A DNA stretch of 36,483 bases. Source: Anaerolineales bacterium. GTDB taxonomy: Bacteria; Chloroflexota; Anaerolineae; Anaerolineales; DRKV01. Location of the stretch: NCBI GenBank assembly GCA_020061145.1, contig JAGUYX010000293.1, positions 1 to 36,483 of the forward strand, in the 5' to 3' direction. The notes beneath the pieces were generated by a model. The model was not told where the DNA came from. It searched no databases and worked only from the letters and a program-made list of their open reading frames with translations. The first letter of the stretch is position 1; each line of letters opens with the position of its first letter. Of this stretch, positions 16,800-24,712 are shown piece after piece. A program made the position numbers and the translations under genes.

Positions 16800-16847
16800 A
16801 CGGTTCCTCAGAGCAATAACGTAGAAAAAAACCGAGAAATCAGGCAG

Positions 16848-16876
16848 AGAATACCAACGTTCAAAAGCGGTGTCAA
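16848..16876 (-). promoter_or_regulatory. Promoter of dprA (dprA-manC-topA unit)
   Basis: On the minus strand TTGACA, 17 bp, TATTCT, with a TGG before the -10 (extended form). It lies in the 112-nt gap between rimM and dprA and shows that dprA is not dependent on the ffh-rimM operon. Confidence 0.72.
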
Positions 16877-16902
16877 GGAAAGAGAAAATTGGTGAAGCTT
16901 CA

Positions 16903-16921
16903 GCCGGAAGTTTATTCCGGC
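16903..16921 (-). terminator. Weak hairpin at the rimM stop codon
   Basis: A 7-bp stem, GCCGGAA / TTCCGGC with a 5-nt loop, contains the rimM stop codon. Just downstream is a TGAAGCTTCA palindrome and then a loose T-rich stretch. It lacks a proper U-tract, so it is at best a weak end of the upstream operon. Confidence 0.3.
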
Positions 16922-17478
16922 AACAAACCTGGTAGCAGGTGAACCCGGACCTGCCCTTTTTCCAGATCGATTTCCAGCACCACCTCATCGATCCAGGGCA
17001 GCAACACTTCATTCCCGGAAGGAGTCACCACCAGCAAGACATCATTGGCGCCTGTCTCCAGGATTTCACTGACCACACCCAGTACTGCCCCCTGATCGGT
17101 GATTACCTGAAGATCGAGTACCTGGTGCTGATAAAATTCTCCCTCGGGCAATTCAGGCAGTTTATCGGCGAGGATATATACGGTCTGGTGGCGCAATATT
17201 TCCGCTGCGGTACGATCGGGGTACTCGACAAAGGACAATAGAAGCTTTTCATTATGCGTCCGCCGGGTGTGGATAACCACCGGCTGGTGCGCTTCCCCCA
17301 GGTAGACCTTTACGCCTGGCTGGAGACGCTCGGGAAAATCCGTGTAAACAGCCATCTGAATTTCGCCGCGCACACCGTGTGGACGACGCAACTGCCCCAC
17401 AGCCAAGAAGAATGGCTCGCCTGTGCCCGGCGAGCCATCTGGGATACGATCATAGGATGCAAACGGGCGTTTCTTCAT
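16912..17478 (-). CDS. rimM: 16S rRNA-processing factor RimM
   Basis: A 188-residue RimM, which binds ribosomal protein S19 and helps mature the 3' domain of the 30S subunit. The N-terminal RimM domain has the signature 'FFLAVGQLRRPHGVRGEIQM', and the C-terminal PRC-barrel includes 'FYQHQVLDLQVITDQGAVLG' and 'NDVLLVVTPSGNEVLLPWIDEVV'. The ORF track starts within khpA; the ATG giving MKKRPFASYD lies 10 nt after the khpA stop and is preferred. It closes the ffh-rpsP-khpA-rimM string. In most bacteria trmD and rplS follow here, but not in this window. Confidence 0.93.
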   Translation of the reverse strand: MKKRPFASYDRIPDGSPGTGEPFFLAVGQLRRPHGVRGEIQMAVYTDFPERLQPGVKVYLGEAHQPVVIHTRRTHNEKLLLSFVEYPDRTAAEILRHQTVYILADKLPELPEGEFYQHQVLDLQVITDQGAVLGVVSEILETGANDVLLVVTPSGNEVLLPWIDEVVLEIDLEKGQVRVHLLPGLLPE

Positions 17479-17488
17479 CGCCTGGTTA

Positions 17489-17725
17489 TTATTGCGGTTC
17501 TTCGATATCCAGTGTAGCCCGGCGGCCGGTCTGAGCTGCCGCAACATTCAAGAGAATCCGCATGGCGTTTGCTACCCGCCCGCCTTTACCGATCACGCGA
17601 CCCATATCTTCTTTGGCAACATGCAGGCTCAGGCGAGTGCTGGCGCCCTGCCGGCTGGTGTGTACGACGACCTGGGTCGGGTCTTCCACAAGCGACATGG
17701 CTATGTACTCAATCAGCTCTTTCAC
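17489..17725 (-). CDS. khpA: KH-domain RNA-binding protein KhpA
   Basis: A 78-residue single KH-domain protein (YlqC/KhpA family). The GxxG RNA-binding loop is in 'MGRVIGKGGRVANAMRILL', and the N-terminal helix 'KELIEYIAMSLVEDP' is characteristic. KhpA partners with KhpB/Jag in other bacteria to bind many RNAs and affects cell division and growth. The start is GTG, supported by TGGAG 7-8 nt upstream. The usual rpsP-khpA-rimM order is kept. Its leader contains a 9-bp inverted repeat (17740-17781). Confidence 0.94.
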   Translation of the reverse strand: MKELIEYIAMSLVEDPTQVVVHTSRQGASTRLSLHVAKEDMGRVIGKGGRVANAMRILLNVAAAQTGRRATLDIEEPQ

Positions 17726-17739
17726 AATTTTTCTCCATT

Positions 17740-17781
17740 GTCATGATGGGTCAGGACTTTGATCTCTATCCGCATCATGAC
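17740..17781 (-). promoter_or_regulatory. Inverted repeat in the khpA leader
   Basis: GTCATGATG and CATCATGAC, perfect 9-nt arms 24 nt apart, lie in the 92-nt rpsP-khpA gap just upstream of the khpA ribosome binding site. In RNA this is a 9-bp stem with a large loop; in DNA it is a dyad that could bind a dimeric protein. Confidence 0.45.
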
Positions 17782-17817
17782 GGGTAAAAGCCGAAAAATT
17801 TACTGCCAGGCAGGCTC

Positions 17818-18162
17818 TCAGACTGTGGTGGTTTTAACCGTAACGTTACGCTTTGCCTCGGCAGCCTGAGCTTCCTGCACTAAAGTTTCTACCGCTTCAC
17901 CCTGTTTAAAGCGGTCATAACGCTCGTAAAAACCGATCGAGTTCAGAATTTGCTGCACAGATTCACTGGGCTGAGCGCCTTTGCTCAACCAATCGTACAC
18001 CCGATCTTCTTGGATCGAGATGGTCGCCGGTTCGGTGCGAGGGTTATAAAACCCAAGGATTTCCAGAAAACGCCCATCGCGAGGGGCTTCCTTATCCGCA
18101 GCCACAATCCGGTAACTGGGTTGTTTTTTTGCGCCTACCCGGCGCAGACGAATACGAACCAT
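17818..18162 (-). CDS. rpsP: Ribosomal protein bS16
   Basis: A 114-residue bS16 of the 30S subunit. The conserved N-terminus 'MVRIRLRRVGAKKQPSYRIVAAD' and 'RDGRFLEILGFYNP' are unmistakable. The core is about 85 residues long, followed by a 30-residue Ala/Glu-rich tail ('EAQAAEAKRNVTVK') that is longer than in Escherichia coli. The start is ATG with an AAGGAGA site 9 nt upstream. It follows ffh by 168 nt and precedes khpA by 92 nt. Confidence 0.98.
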   Translation of the reverse strand: MVRIRLRRVGAKKQPSYRIVAADKEAPRDGRFLEILGFYNPRTEPATISIQEDRVYDWLSKGAQPSESVQQILNSIGFYERYDRFKQGEAVETLVQEAQAAEAKRNVTVKTTTV

Positions 18163-18330
18163 GTTGCTTTGTCTCCTTCAAAACCAAATGCAAAGATATG
18201 TAATCAATTTTATTCGCTCAGCACAACGCAGATATCGGCCTGTGTCGCCTGCGCACGATCATTTAAAAACGGAGAGCCTGAAGAGGGAAACAGCCAGGAC
18301 GGTTCGCTGTATCGGCTCCCGCAAAACCTG

Positions 18331-19653
18331 TTATCCAAACAATTTGGGCAGGCCGCGCGGTCCGCTTTTCTTCAATTGTTTAAACATACGTTGGGCATCC
18401 CGGTATTGTTTTAGCAGGCGGTTCACATCCTGCACATCCGTACCGGAGCCCAGGGCAACCCTACGCTTGCGGCTGGCATTCAATACTTTCGGATTGCGGC
18501 GTTCGAGCAGCGTCATCGAATTGATAATCGCCTCGGTTTTTTTAAGCTGCTTTTCGGCGTCACGTGGGTTGACAGTCCGCGCCATCTGCCCCATACCACC
18601 CGGCAACATTTCTAATATTTGAGATAACGGCCCCATTTTCCGCAACTGCTTCAACTGGGTGGCGAAATCTTCCAGCGTAAATTCGCCTTTCATCAGGCGT
18701 TCAGCCTGTTTCTGAGCCGTCGCCTGATCAAACTGGGCCTCAGCTCTTTCGATCAACCCAATCATATCACCCATTCCCAGTATACGGGAAGCCAGGCGAC
18801 CGGGGTCATAGGTCTCGAGCGCATCCAACCCTTCACCCGTACCCAGGAGTTTTATCGGCACGCCGGTAACTGAGCGGATGGAGATCGCTGCGCCGCCGCG
18901 TGAATCGCCATCCATTTTGGTCAGGACCAATCCGGTAATCTCCACCGCGTCGCGGAACCCTCTGGCGATATTTACCGCCTCCTGGCCGATCATGGCGTCC
19001 ACCACAAGCAGGATTTCGGCCGGTTTTACGCGGGTAGTGATTGCGCCCAGCTCATTCATCAGCGCTTCATCCAGTTGGGAACGACCCGCGGTATCCAGGA
19101 TCACTACGGTAAAACCGCCTTTTTCGGCCTTCGCCATGGCATCTTCTGCCAGTTTTGGCGGTAAGACTCCCGCTTCGGTATGTACGGGAATATCCAACCG
19201 GTTGCCCAGCGTCTGTAACTGGGTGATCGCTGCCGGGCGGTAGGGATCTGCAGCGACCAGCATCACGCGCTCTCCTTTGGAGCGCAACAGGCGGCCGATT
19301 TTCCCTGCCGCGGTGGTTTTACCTGAACCCTGCAATCCGACCAGCATAATCAAGCGCGGTTTCGGCCCACTTAAATTCAACGGGGCAGGTTCACCCAGGG
19401 TCTGGATCAACTCCTCATTGACGATCTTGATCACCTGCTGGGCAGGATTAAGCGCGCGAGAAACTTCGTGTCCTACGGAGCGTTCGCGCACGCGCGACAC
19501 AAAATCCTTGACCACGCCGTAATTTACGTCTGCTTCCAACAAAGCCAGACGTACCTCACGCATCGCTGCGTCGACATCCGCCTCCGAGAGTTTTCCCCGG
19601 CGGCCGATATCGGTAAATACTTTATTCAGTTTTTCAGTCAGGGTTTCAAACAT
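18331..19653 (-). CDS. ffh: Signal recognition particle protein Ffh
   Basis: A 440-residue SRP54 GTPase. The N domain covers about residues 1-90. The G domain has the P-loop GLQGSGKTT (106-114), 'DPYRPAAITQLQTL', 'DTAGR' and 'LTKMDGDSRGGAA'. The M domain (about 320-440) carries the methionine-rich hydrophobic groove 'LRKMGPLSQILEMLPGGMGQM' and the SRP RNA-binding helix-turn-helix near 'RRNPKVLNASRKRRVALGSG'. It binds signal sequences on nascent chains and works with 4.5S RNA and FtsY; neither partner is encoded here. It begins the minus-strand ffh-rpsP-khpA-rimM unit, with its promoter about 80 nt upstream. Confidence 0.98.
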   Translation of the reverse strand: MFETLTEKLNKVFTDIGRRGKLSEADVDAAMREVRLALLEADVNYGVVKDFVSRVRERSVGHEVSRALNPAQQVIKIVNEELIQTLGEPAPLNLSGPKPRLIMLVGLQGSGKTTAAGKIGRLLRSKGERVMLVAADPYRPAAITQLQTLGNRLDIPVHTEAGVLPPKLAEDAMAKAEKGGFTVVILDTAGRSQLDEALMNELGAITTRVKPAEILLVVDAMIGQEAVNIARGFRDAVEITGLVLTKMDGDSRGGAAISIRSVTGVPIKLLGTGEGLDALETYDPGRLASRILGMGDMIGLIERAEAQFDQATAQKQAERLMKGEFTLEDFATQLKQLRKMGPLSQILEMLPGGMGQMARTVNPRDAEKQLKKTEAIINSMTLLERRNPKVLNASRKRRVALGSGTDVQDVNRLLKQYRDAQRMFKQLKKSGPRGLPKLFG

Positions 19654-19732
19654 TCTTCACGTTCATCCGGCTGAACAACAGGTTTCCACGCGCACCAGCC
19701 CGGCATAAAACGCCAGGCCAGCGCAGGGTAGC

Positions 19733-19761
19733 ATTTTAGCTTGATTGACCTGATTGGTCAA
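19733..19761 (-). promoter_or_regulatory. Promoter of ffh
   Basis: On the minus strand TTGACC, 17 bp, TAAAAT, about 80 nt before the ffh ATG. The -35 hexamer is one arm of the dyad listed separately. Confidence 0.65.
19745..19761. promoter_or_regulatory. Dyad TTGACC-5-GGTCAA over the ffh -35 box
   Basis: A perfect 6-5-6 inverted repeat whose right half is the ffh -35 hexamer. It lies between divergent ffh and degV, so a bound protein could affect either. Because TTGACC is itself a -35-like sequence, the symmetry could also be a by-product of promoter sequence. Confidence 0.4.
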
Positions 19762-19902
19762 GAGAACAGACTTATGGCGAAATCGCAACCATATCCAACT
19801 CCCTGGGTTAATAAGAGATGACCTTTTGGGTCGGTTGAACTTCATTCGTAGTTTATCCCAGGCACCAGGAACCGAATATATTAAAGAAGGAGAAACAAAC
19901 CG

Positions 19903-20748
19903 ATGGGAAAAATCGCCATCATCACCGATAGCACATCCAGTATCCCAGCCAGTTTTCGCCACCAATACAACCTCACCGTACTACCACAAATCTTAATCTG
20001 GGGGGAGCTCACCTACCGGGATGGCGTCGATATCCAGCCGGATGAATTTTACGCGCGGCTTCAAAATTCAAAAGAAAACCCCAGCACGTCTCAAGTTACT
20101 CCGGCAGCCTTTAAAGAAGCTTATGAAAACCTGACTCGCGAAGGTTATGAGATTCTGGCTGTTTTGATTTCTTCCAGGCTTTCCGGTACGATTGATGCCG
20201 CCAGGCAGGCCATAGAGTTGGTGCCAGATGCCAAAGTAACCATTTTTGACTCTTATACGGTAGCCATGGCGCTGGGTTTTCAAGTCCTCGCGGCGGCACG
20301 TGCTCTGGAAAATGGAAAATCTATGCAGGAAGTCCTGGGTATTCTGGAAAAAACGCGCGGCGAAACCGGAGTGATCCTGACGCCCAAAACGCTCGAATAC
20401 CTGTATCGCGGCGGCAGGATTGGCGGAGCCTCCCGCTTCCTGGGCACAGCCTTGAATATCAAGCCTATCCTGACAGTAATCGAAGGCAGGGTAGAACCCC
20501 TCGAGCGAGTACGCACCCGGCGTAAAGCCATGGCGCGGGTGGTCGAGCTGGTTGAAGAACGCGCCGGGAATAAACCCATTCGGGTTGCGGCACAACATGC
20601 CAAAGATCTGGAAGGCGCTGAGGACTTACTGACCATGGCAAAGGCACGCCTGAACGTCTCCGAGGGATTTATCAGCGAAGTCAGCCCGGTGATTGGCACA
20701 CATGTTGGCCCAGGCACCGTGGCGATCTCCTACCATCTGGAAGCCTGA
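19903..20748 (+). CDS. DegV-family fatty-acid-binding protein
   Basis: A 281-residue DegV-fold protein. The N-terminal 'IAIITDSTSSIPASF', the first-domain motif 'ISSRLSGTIDAARQA', 'DSYTVAMALGFQVLAAA' and the second-domain 'LTPKTLEYLYRGGRIGGASRFLGTALNIKPIL' are family hallmarks. DegV proteins bind a fatty acid; in Gram-positive bacteria FakB members present fatty acids to the kinase FakA for phosphorylation. No fakA gene is nearby, so kinase coupling is unproven. The start is ATG with AAGGAG about 12 nt upstream. The gene stands alone, with a strong terminator 67 nt after its stop. Confidence 0.92.
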   Translation: MGKIAIITDSTSSIPASFRHQYNLTVLPQILIWGELTYRDGVDIQPDEFYARLQNSKENPSTSQVTPAAFKEAYENLTREGYEILAVLISSRLSGTIDAARQAIELVPDAKVTIFDSYTVAMALGFQVLAAARALENGKSMQEVLGILEKTRGETGVILTPKTLEYLYRGGRIGGASRFLGTALNIKPILTVIEGRVEPLERVRTRRKAMARVVELVEERAGNKPIRVAAQHAKDLEGAEDLLTMAKARLNVSEGFISEVSPVIGTHVGPGTVAISYHLEA

Positions 20749-20814
20749 TCGCTTAACTAGACCGGGCACCTTTTTCGGTCTGACGTTTATCATACTGGGG
20801 ATTCATAACCCCTC

Positions 20815-20844
20815 AACCTCCCTGCCCCACAGGGAGGTTTTTTT
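20815..20844 (+). terminator. Rho-independent terminator of degV
   Basis: A perfect 10-bp stem AACCTCCCTG / CAGGGAGGTT with a 5-nt loop runs straight into seven T residues. Confidence 0.88.
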
Positions 20845-20946
20845 ATCTTCCCGTCAAAAATCGTTTATGATTGGCAAGCTGCCATTCTCGTCCTGAATCT
20901 CCGGATTTCAACCGGCAGTGTTTTTTCGTGAAGGGCTCTTGTCTTT

Positions 20947-20955
20947 TGTTAAAAT
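20947..20955 (+). promoter_or_regulatory. Possible extended -10 upstream of the DUF1015 operon
   Basis: TG-T-TAAAAT, the same extended form seen before recA and the TolB-like gene. There is no good -35 at the right distance. If used, the transcript would have a leader of about 170 nt that includes the long inverted repeat. Confidence 0.3.
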
Positions 20956-21036
20956 CATCGATGGCTTTTCCCGCTTTTAGCAAATCGCTGAAAGTTGGAC
21001 TAAAACTAAATGCAAATATGTTAGCGGTTTGCTATT

Positions 21037-21088
21037 GTGATTGGCTGGTTTATCCTTACATGGAAATAGTTTAATTTCAGCCAATCAC
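21037..21088 (+). promoter_or_regulatory. 11-bp inverted repeat in the DUF1015 leader
   Basis: GTGATTGGCTG and CAGCCAATCAC, perfect 11-nt arms separated by 30 nt, end 47 nt before the ATG. As RNA it would be a long-armed hairpin; as DNA, a widely spaced dyad. No U-tract follows, so it is not a simple terminator. Confidence 0.5.
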
Positions 21089-21135
21089 CTGGCCGCGGTC
21101 GGAAAAAATCAACCCACTGATAATGTGAGGTGTGC

Positions 21136-22452
21136 ATGAAAACCTTTCCCGAGATCGGTGTCCAGATACCGGAAATACTGCTTCCCAAACCGGGTATCGA
21201 TATGCAAAAATGGGCAGTTATCGCCTGCGACCAGTTCACCTCCCAGCCGGAATACTGGCAAAAGGTGGAAAAACTGGTGGGGAATGCACCTTCCACCCTG
21301 CGCCTGATCTTGCCGGAAGTATATCTGGAACAATCCGGCGTCAGCCAGCGTATCCAGGATATCCAACACACCATGCGGTCTTACCTGGAGCAGGGTTTAT
21401 TCCAATCGCTGGAAAACCTGGTTTATGTGGAGCGTACGGTGAATGGAAAGGTGCGCAAAGGGTTACTGCTGGCGCTCGATCTGGAAAAGTACGACTATAC
21501 GCATGGATCCCAAAGTTTAATCCGCGCCACGGAAGGCACGATTATCGACCGGTTGCCGCCACGAATCCGCATCCGGGAAAACGCCCCACTGGAATTGCCG
21601 CATATCCTGGTATTGATCGACGATCCTCACTCTACGGTTATCGACCCGCTGGCGAAAGCCAAACAACGACTAAAACCGCTCTATAACTTCGAATTGATGT
21701 TTGGCAGCGGGCATCTGACAGGTTACGCGGTGACTGACCAGACCCTGGAACAACAGGTGATCTCAGCCCTGAGCACCCTGGCAAACCCGCAAAATTTCGC
21801 GACCCGCTACCAGGTGCCAGAGAACTCTGCTGTTCTCCTTTTCGCCATGGGAGATGGCAATCATTCCCTGGCAACTGCCAAGGCGATCTGGGAAAAAATC
21901 AAACCACGGGTGGGATTGAATCACCCGGCGCGCTACGCTCTGGTGGAAATTGAAAACCTGCACGATCCGGCGTTAACTTTTGAGCCTATTCACCGCCTGC
22001 TCTTCGGGCTGCGCCAGGACTTTTTTGATGCGGCCTCTCAGGCTTTTGGGGAAAGGCTGCAGATCACCGAAGTGGATCACGTGGAAGAGGTCATCCAGCG
22101 GGTAGATCAGCCAACAAGCGACCGGCATTTGGTCGGGTATTTTCAGCAGGGGCGCCAGGGCGTACTCGAAATCCGCGATCCACAGGCGAACCTGCCCGTC
22201 GGCAGCCTGCAGCCGGTGCTGGATGCCTTCCTCCATGCCGGTGGAGCAGAAAAAATTGATTATATCCATGGGCGGGAAGTGCTGGAAGAGCTGGGGCGCA
22301 AACCGGGTAACCTGGGTTTATACCTGCCCGGCATGGATAAAAACGAGATCTTTCGCACCGTCATCCTGGATGGCGCTTTGCCTCGCAAAACATTTTCGAT
22401 GGGCGAGGCGCACGAAAAACGATTCTATGTCGAATGTCGGCGGATAGGTTAA
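21136..22452 (+). CDS. DUF1015 family protein
   Basis: A 438-residue protein of the DUF1015 family, of normal length. Recognisable stretches are the N-terminal 'KWAVIACDQFTSQPEYW', 'LFAMGDGNHSLATAKAIWE' near residue 240 (the family's GNHR/S-type motif), 'HPARYALVEIENLHDPALTFEPIHRLL' and the end 'MGEAHEKRFYVE'. The biochemical role is not established to my knowledge, and the DGNHS motif looks like a possible active site. The ORF track starts at a GTG two codons earlier; the ATG at 21136 sits 5 nt after GAGG and is better. It leads a tight same-strand run with a small unknown gene and two ABC exporter halves. Confidence 0.9.
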   Translation: MKTFPEIGVQIPEILLPKPGIDMQKWAVIACDQFTSQPEYWQKVEKLVGNAPSTLRLILPEVYLEQSGVSQRIQDIQHTMRSYLEQGLFQSLENLVYVERTVNGKVRKGLLLALDLEKYDYTHGSQSLIRATEGTIIDRLPPRIRIRENAPLELPHILVLIDDPHSTVIDPLAKAKQRLKPLYNFELMFGSGHLTGYAVTDQTLEQQVISALSTLANPQNFATRYQVPENSAVLLFAMGDGNHSLATAKAIWEKIKPRVGLNHPARYALVEIENLHDPALTFEPIHRLLFGLRQDFFDAASQAFGERLQITEVDHVEEVIQRVDQPTSDRHLVGYFQQGRQGVLEIRDPQANLPVGSLQPVLDAFLHAGGAEKIDYIHGREVLEELGRKPGNLGLYLPGMDKNEIFRTVILDGALPRKTFSMGEAHEKRFYVECRRIG

Positions 22453-22459
22453 CACGCAT

Positions 22460-22882
22460 ATGGACATCTTCTTTCGCGACCCCAACGAAATCCCTCTGCC
22501 TCCCGAAGAGGTGCGCATCCTGGATTTCACCGCCACACCCTACCCGGATGGGCGACGGGTACGTATCTACCTGGAGGTGACTCCCTTCCAGGAACGCCCC
22601 AGCGTCGAGTTGATCTCAACCAATGCGCAGGGACACCAGGTAGCCCAGGTGAGCATCGTCGAATCGATTTCGCGCAAGATGGAGCTTACCATGCACCTGC
22701 GCGGCCCTCAACCGGTGGGCGAGTACCGGGTCGAAGCGCAGGTTTTTTATACCCCCCATCCCGAACCGGCAGATGGCGAGCAAAACAAACCACCCGAAAC
22801 GGTGGAACAAATCACCCCGCAGGTTGTGGATCGGGGTGAGACGTATTTCACCATTCCTGACGAAGCACAGGAATCGGACTGA
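22460..22882 (+). CDS. Small uncharacterised protein
   Basis: A 140-residue soluble protein that I do not recognise. It has no signal peptide and no membrane segment. Residues 18-110 read like a beta-sandwich ('VRIYLEVTPFQERPSVELIS', 'KMELTMHLRGP', 'EYRVEAQVFY'), and the last 35 residues are acidic and proline-rich. The alternating pattern and 'GEYRVEAQVFY' recall Ig-like or C2-like folds, which is only a guess. It sits 7 nt behind the DUF1015 gene and 15 nt before the first ABC gene, so it is almost certainly part of that operon and may work with either neighbour. Confidence 0.8.
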   Translation: MDIFFRDPNEIPLPPEEVRILDFTATPYPDGRRVRIYLEVTPFQERPSVELISTNAQGHQVAQVSIVESISRKMELTMHLRGPQPVGEYRVEAQVFYTPHPEPADGEQNKPPETVEQITPQVVDRGETYFTIPDEAQESD

Positions 22883-22897
22883 TCCTGTAACTATTTT

Positions 22898-24709
22898 ATG
22901 AAACATCTTCTCCGTTTGCGATCCCTGGTTTCTCCTTATTGGAAAGCCGTGATCTTGAACCTGGGGGCTTTGTCGGTGATGACCGCCCTGAGTCTGCTGA
23001 TTCCAGAAATTATCCAGCGGGTGATCGATATCGGTTTACTGCAAAACAACTATCGCCTCATTTTACTGTCTGCCGGAGCGATCCTGGTTATTGGCTTGCT
23101 GAATGCCGGGCTGAATTACGCCAACCTGTGGCTTAGCGAATGGGTTGCTGCCCGAGTCGGGTTTGATCTGCGCAACCGCCTGTACGACCATATTCAGCAC
23201 CTGTCCTTCAGCTATCACGATCACGCCCAGACCGGACAATTAATCAGCCGTTGTATCGAAGATGTGCGCGCCATAGAACGATTTACCGGCCTGGGAGTGG
23301 TACAGCTGGCGCGCCTGGCTTTATTAATGGCAGGCATCATCGGCCTGCTGGTCGTGAAAAACCCCGTCCTGGCAGGAATCACCCTGTTGCCCATGATTCC
23401 GCTGATCTGGATTACCACCCGCTTCGGACAACGCGTGGGAGAAATGTTTTACGCCGTGGATCATGCTCTGGGAGAGCTCTCGGCTCGGTTACAGGAAAAC
23501 ATCAGCGGGGCACAGGTGGTACGCGCTTTCGCCCGAGAAAAATACGAAATTGACCGGTTTGGCGTCCAGAATCGTTCCCTGTATGAGGCGCGGGTCACCG
23601 TAATTGGCGAGTGGTCAAAAGTCATGCCCACCACGCATTTTCTGGTCACCCTGGGCACCCTGCTTATTCTGTGGTTCGGTGGTCAGATGGTGATAGCCGG
23701 CAGTATGACCATTGGTGCGGTGGTGGCGTTCAACAGCCTGTTGCTGATGCTTGCTTCGCCGGCGCAACAACTCACCTGGCTGGTAAATGGCGCCGGGGAA
23801 GCGTCAGCCGGCGTGCAACGCGTTTTCGATGTGCTGGACACACAACCGGAAATCGCCTCCCCGCCGGACGCAGTGACCCTTGGTCCATTGCGTGGAGAGG
23901 TTGAATTCAGAGATGTCTCCTTCGCCTACCAGGGCGAGCACACCCATGCGCTCAGCGAGATTAACCTGCGGGTAGCGCCGGATCAGGTGGTGGCATTGAT
24001 CGGCCCAACCGGGTCAGGAAAATCCAGTCTGATTGGATTGATTCCGCGCTTTTATGATGTTACAGATGGAAGTGTGCTTGTGGATGGGGTTGACGTCCGG
24101 CAGGTAGAGTTAACTTCATTGCGCAAACAAATCGGAATCGTGCTGCAAACGTCGTTATTGTTCTCCGACACGATTCACAACAATATCGCCTATGGAAATC
24201 CGCATGCCAGTGAAGAGGAAATTATTCGCGCCGCCCAACTGGCCCAGGCGGATGAGTTTATCCGCCAGTTACCGGAAAGTTACGACACGGTGATCGGCGA
24301 GCGGGGAATCACTCTTTCCGGAGGTCAACGCCAGCGGGTGGCGATCGCCCGCGCCCTGCTGATGGACCCGCGCATCCTGATCCTGGACGATTCAACTTCC
24401 AGCGTCGATACCCGCACCGAACGGCTGATCCAGCAGGCGTTGCAGACCCTGATGGAAGGGCGGACAACCTTTGTCATCGCGCACCGCCTCTCGACAGTAC
24501 GACGCGCAGACCTGATCCTGGTGCTGGATGGCGGCCGGATTGTCGAACGCGGTAACCACCGCCAGCTTCTGGAGCAACAGGGTCGGTACCGGGAAATTTA
24601 TGAGCTGCAATTACGCGACCAGGAGCAGTTGCAAGAAAACCTGGAACGCCTGGAAGAAAGCCCCTCGCCGACTTACCCGCCACGCACCAGTGGCATCTCT
24701 CAGGATTGA
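22898..24709 (+). CDS. ABC exporter half-transporter, degenerate-site partner
   Basis: A 603-residue half-transporter with six membrane helices (about residues 15-310) fused to a nucleotide-binding domain. The coupling-helix region, the Walker A GPTGSGKSS (about 369-377), the intact signature LSGGQRQRVAIARALL (about 472) and an H-loop ('FVIAHRLST') are visible. The Walker B reads ILILDDSTSSVD: the catalytic glutamate is replaced by aspartate. This is the pattern of the degenerate subunit in heterodimeric exporters such as TM287/288 and BmrCD. The partner gene starts 3 nt downstream. It probably exports lipids, drugs or peptides from the inner membrane; the substrate is unknown. Confidence 0.93.
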   Translation: MKHLLRLRSLVSPYWKAVILNLGALSVMTALSLLIPEIIQRVIDIGLLQNNYRLILLSAGAILVIGLLNAGLNYANLWLSEWVAARVGFDLRNRLYDHIQHLSFSYHDHAQTGQLISRCIEDVRAIERFTGLGVVQLARLALLMAGIIGLLVVKNPVLAGITLLPMIPLIWITTRFGQRVGEMFYAVDHALGELSARLQENISGAQVVRAFAREKYEIDRFGVQNRSLYEARVTVIGEWSKVMPTTHFLVTLGTLLILWFGGQMVIAGSMTIGAVVAFNSLLLMLASPAQQLTWLVNGAGEASAGVQRVFDVLDTQPEIASPPDAVTLGPLRGEVEFRDVSFAYQGEHTHALSEINLRVAPDQVVALIGPTGSGKSSLIGLIPRFYDVTDGSVLVDGVDVRQVELTSLRKQIGIVLQTSLLFSDTIHNNIAYGNPHASEEEIIRAAQLAQADEFIRQLPESYDTVIGERGITLSGGQRQRVAIARALLMDPRILILDDSTSSVDTRTERLIQQALQTLMEGRTTFVIAHRLSTVRRADLILVLDGGRIVERGNHRQLLEQQGRYREIYELQLRDQEQLQENLERLEESPSPTYPPRTSGISQD

Positions 24710-24712
24710 AGC

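Larger units (their letters stand above)
20749..21135 (+). other. 387-nt intergenic region between degV and the DUF1015 gene
   Basis: No ORF here looks coding and I find no tRNA or recognisable small RNA. It holds a short hairpin (AGACCG/CGGTCT, 20759-20781), the strong degV terminator, a possible extended -10 at 20947-20955, and a long inverted repeat at 21037-21088 before the DUF1015 gene. The decamer TATGATTGGC at 20866 also occurs at the -10 of the UbiA-family gene (6449). Confidence 0.6.

Noticed and set aside
16800-17012. 71-codon N-terminal extension of dprA
   Set aside because: Overlaps rimM in another frame with Cys/Trp-rich shadow sequence; TTG at 16799 has a ribosome binding site and lies downstream of a strong promoter.
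18163-18330. Possible rpsP promoter or attenuator in the ffh-rpsP gap
   Set aside because: Only weak hexamers (TTGTGC, TACATA) and imperfect pairing before GTTTTT; not strong enough to call.
19654-19902. tRNA or 4.5S RNA gene near ffh
   Set aside because: Read on both strands; no T-loop GTTCRA with a matching acceptor stem and no SRP Alu or GGAA tetraloop features.
20068-20717. Long minus-strand ORFs over degV (176 and 145 residues)
   Set aside because: Antisense shadows of a complete DegV gene.
20759-20781. AGACCG/CGGTCT hairpin right after degV as a terminator
   Set aside because: Six-base stem, large loop and no U-tract; the 10-bp hairpin with seven T residues just downstream is the convincing terminator.
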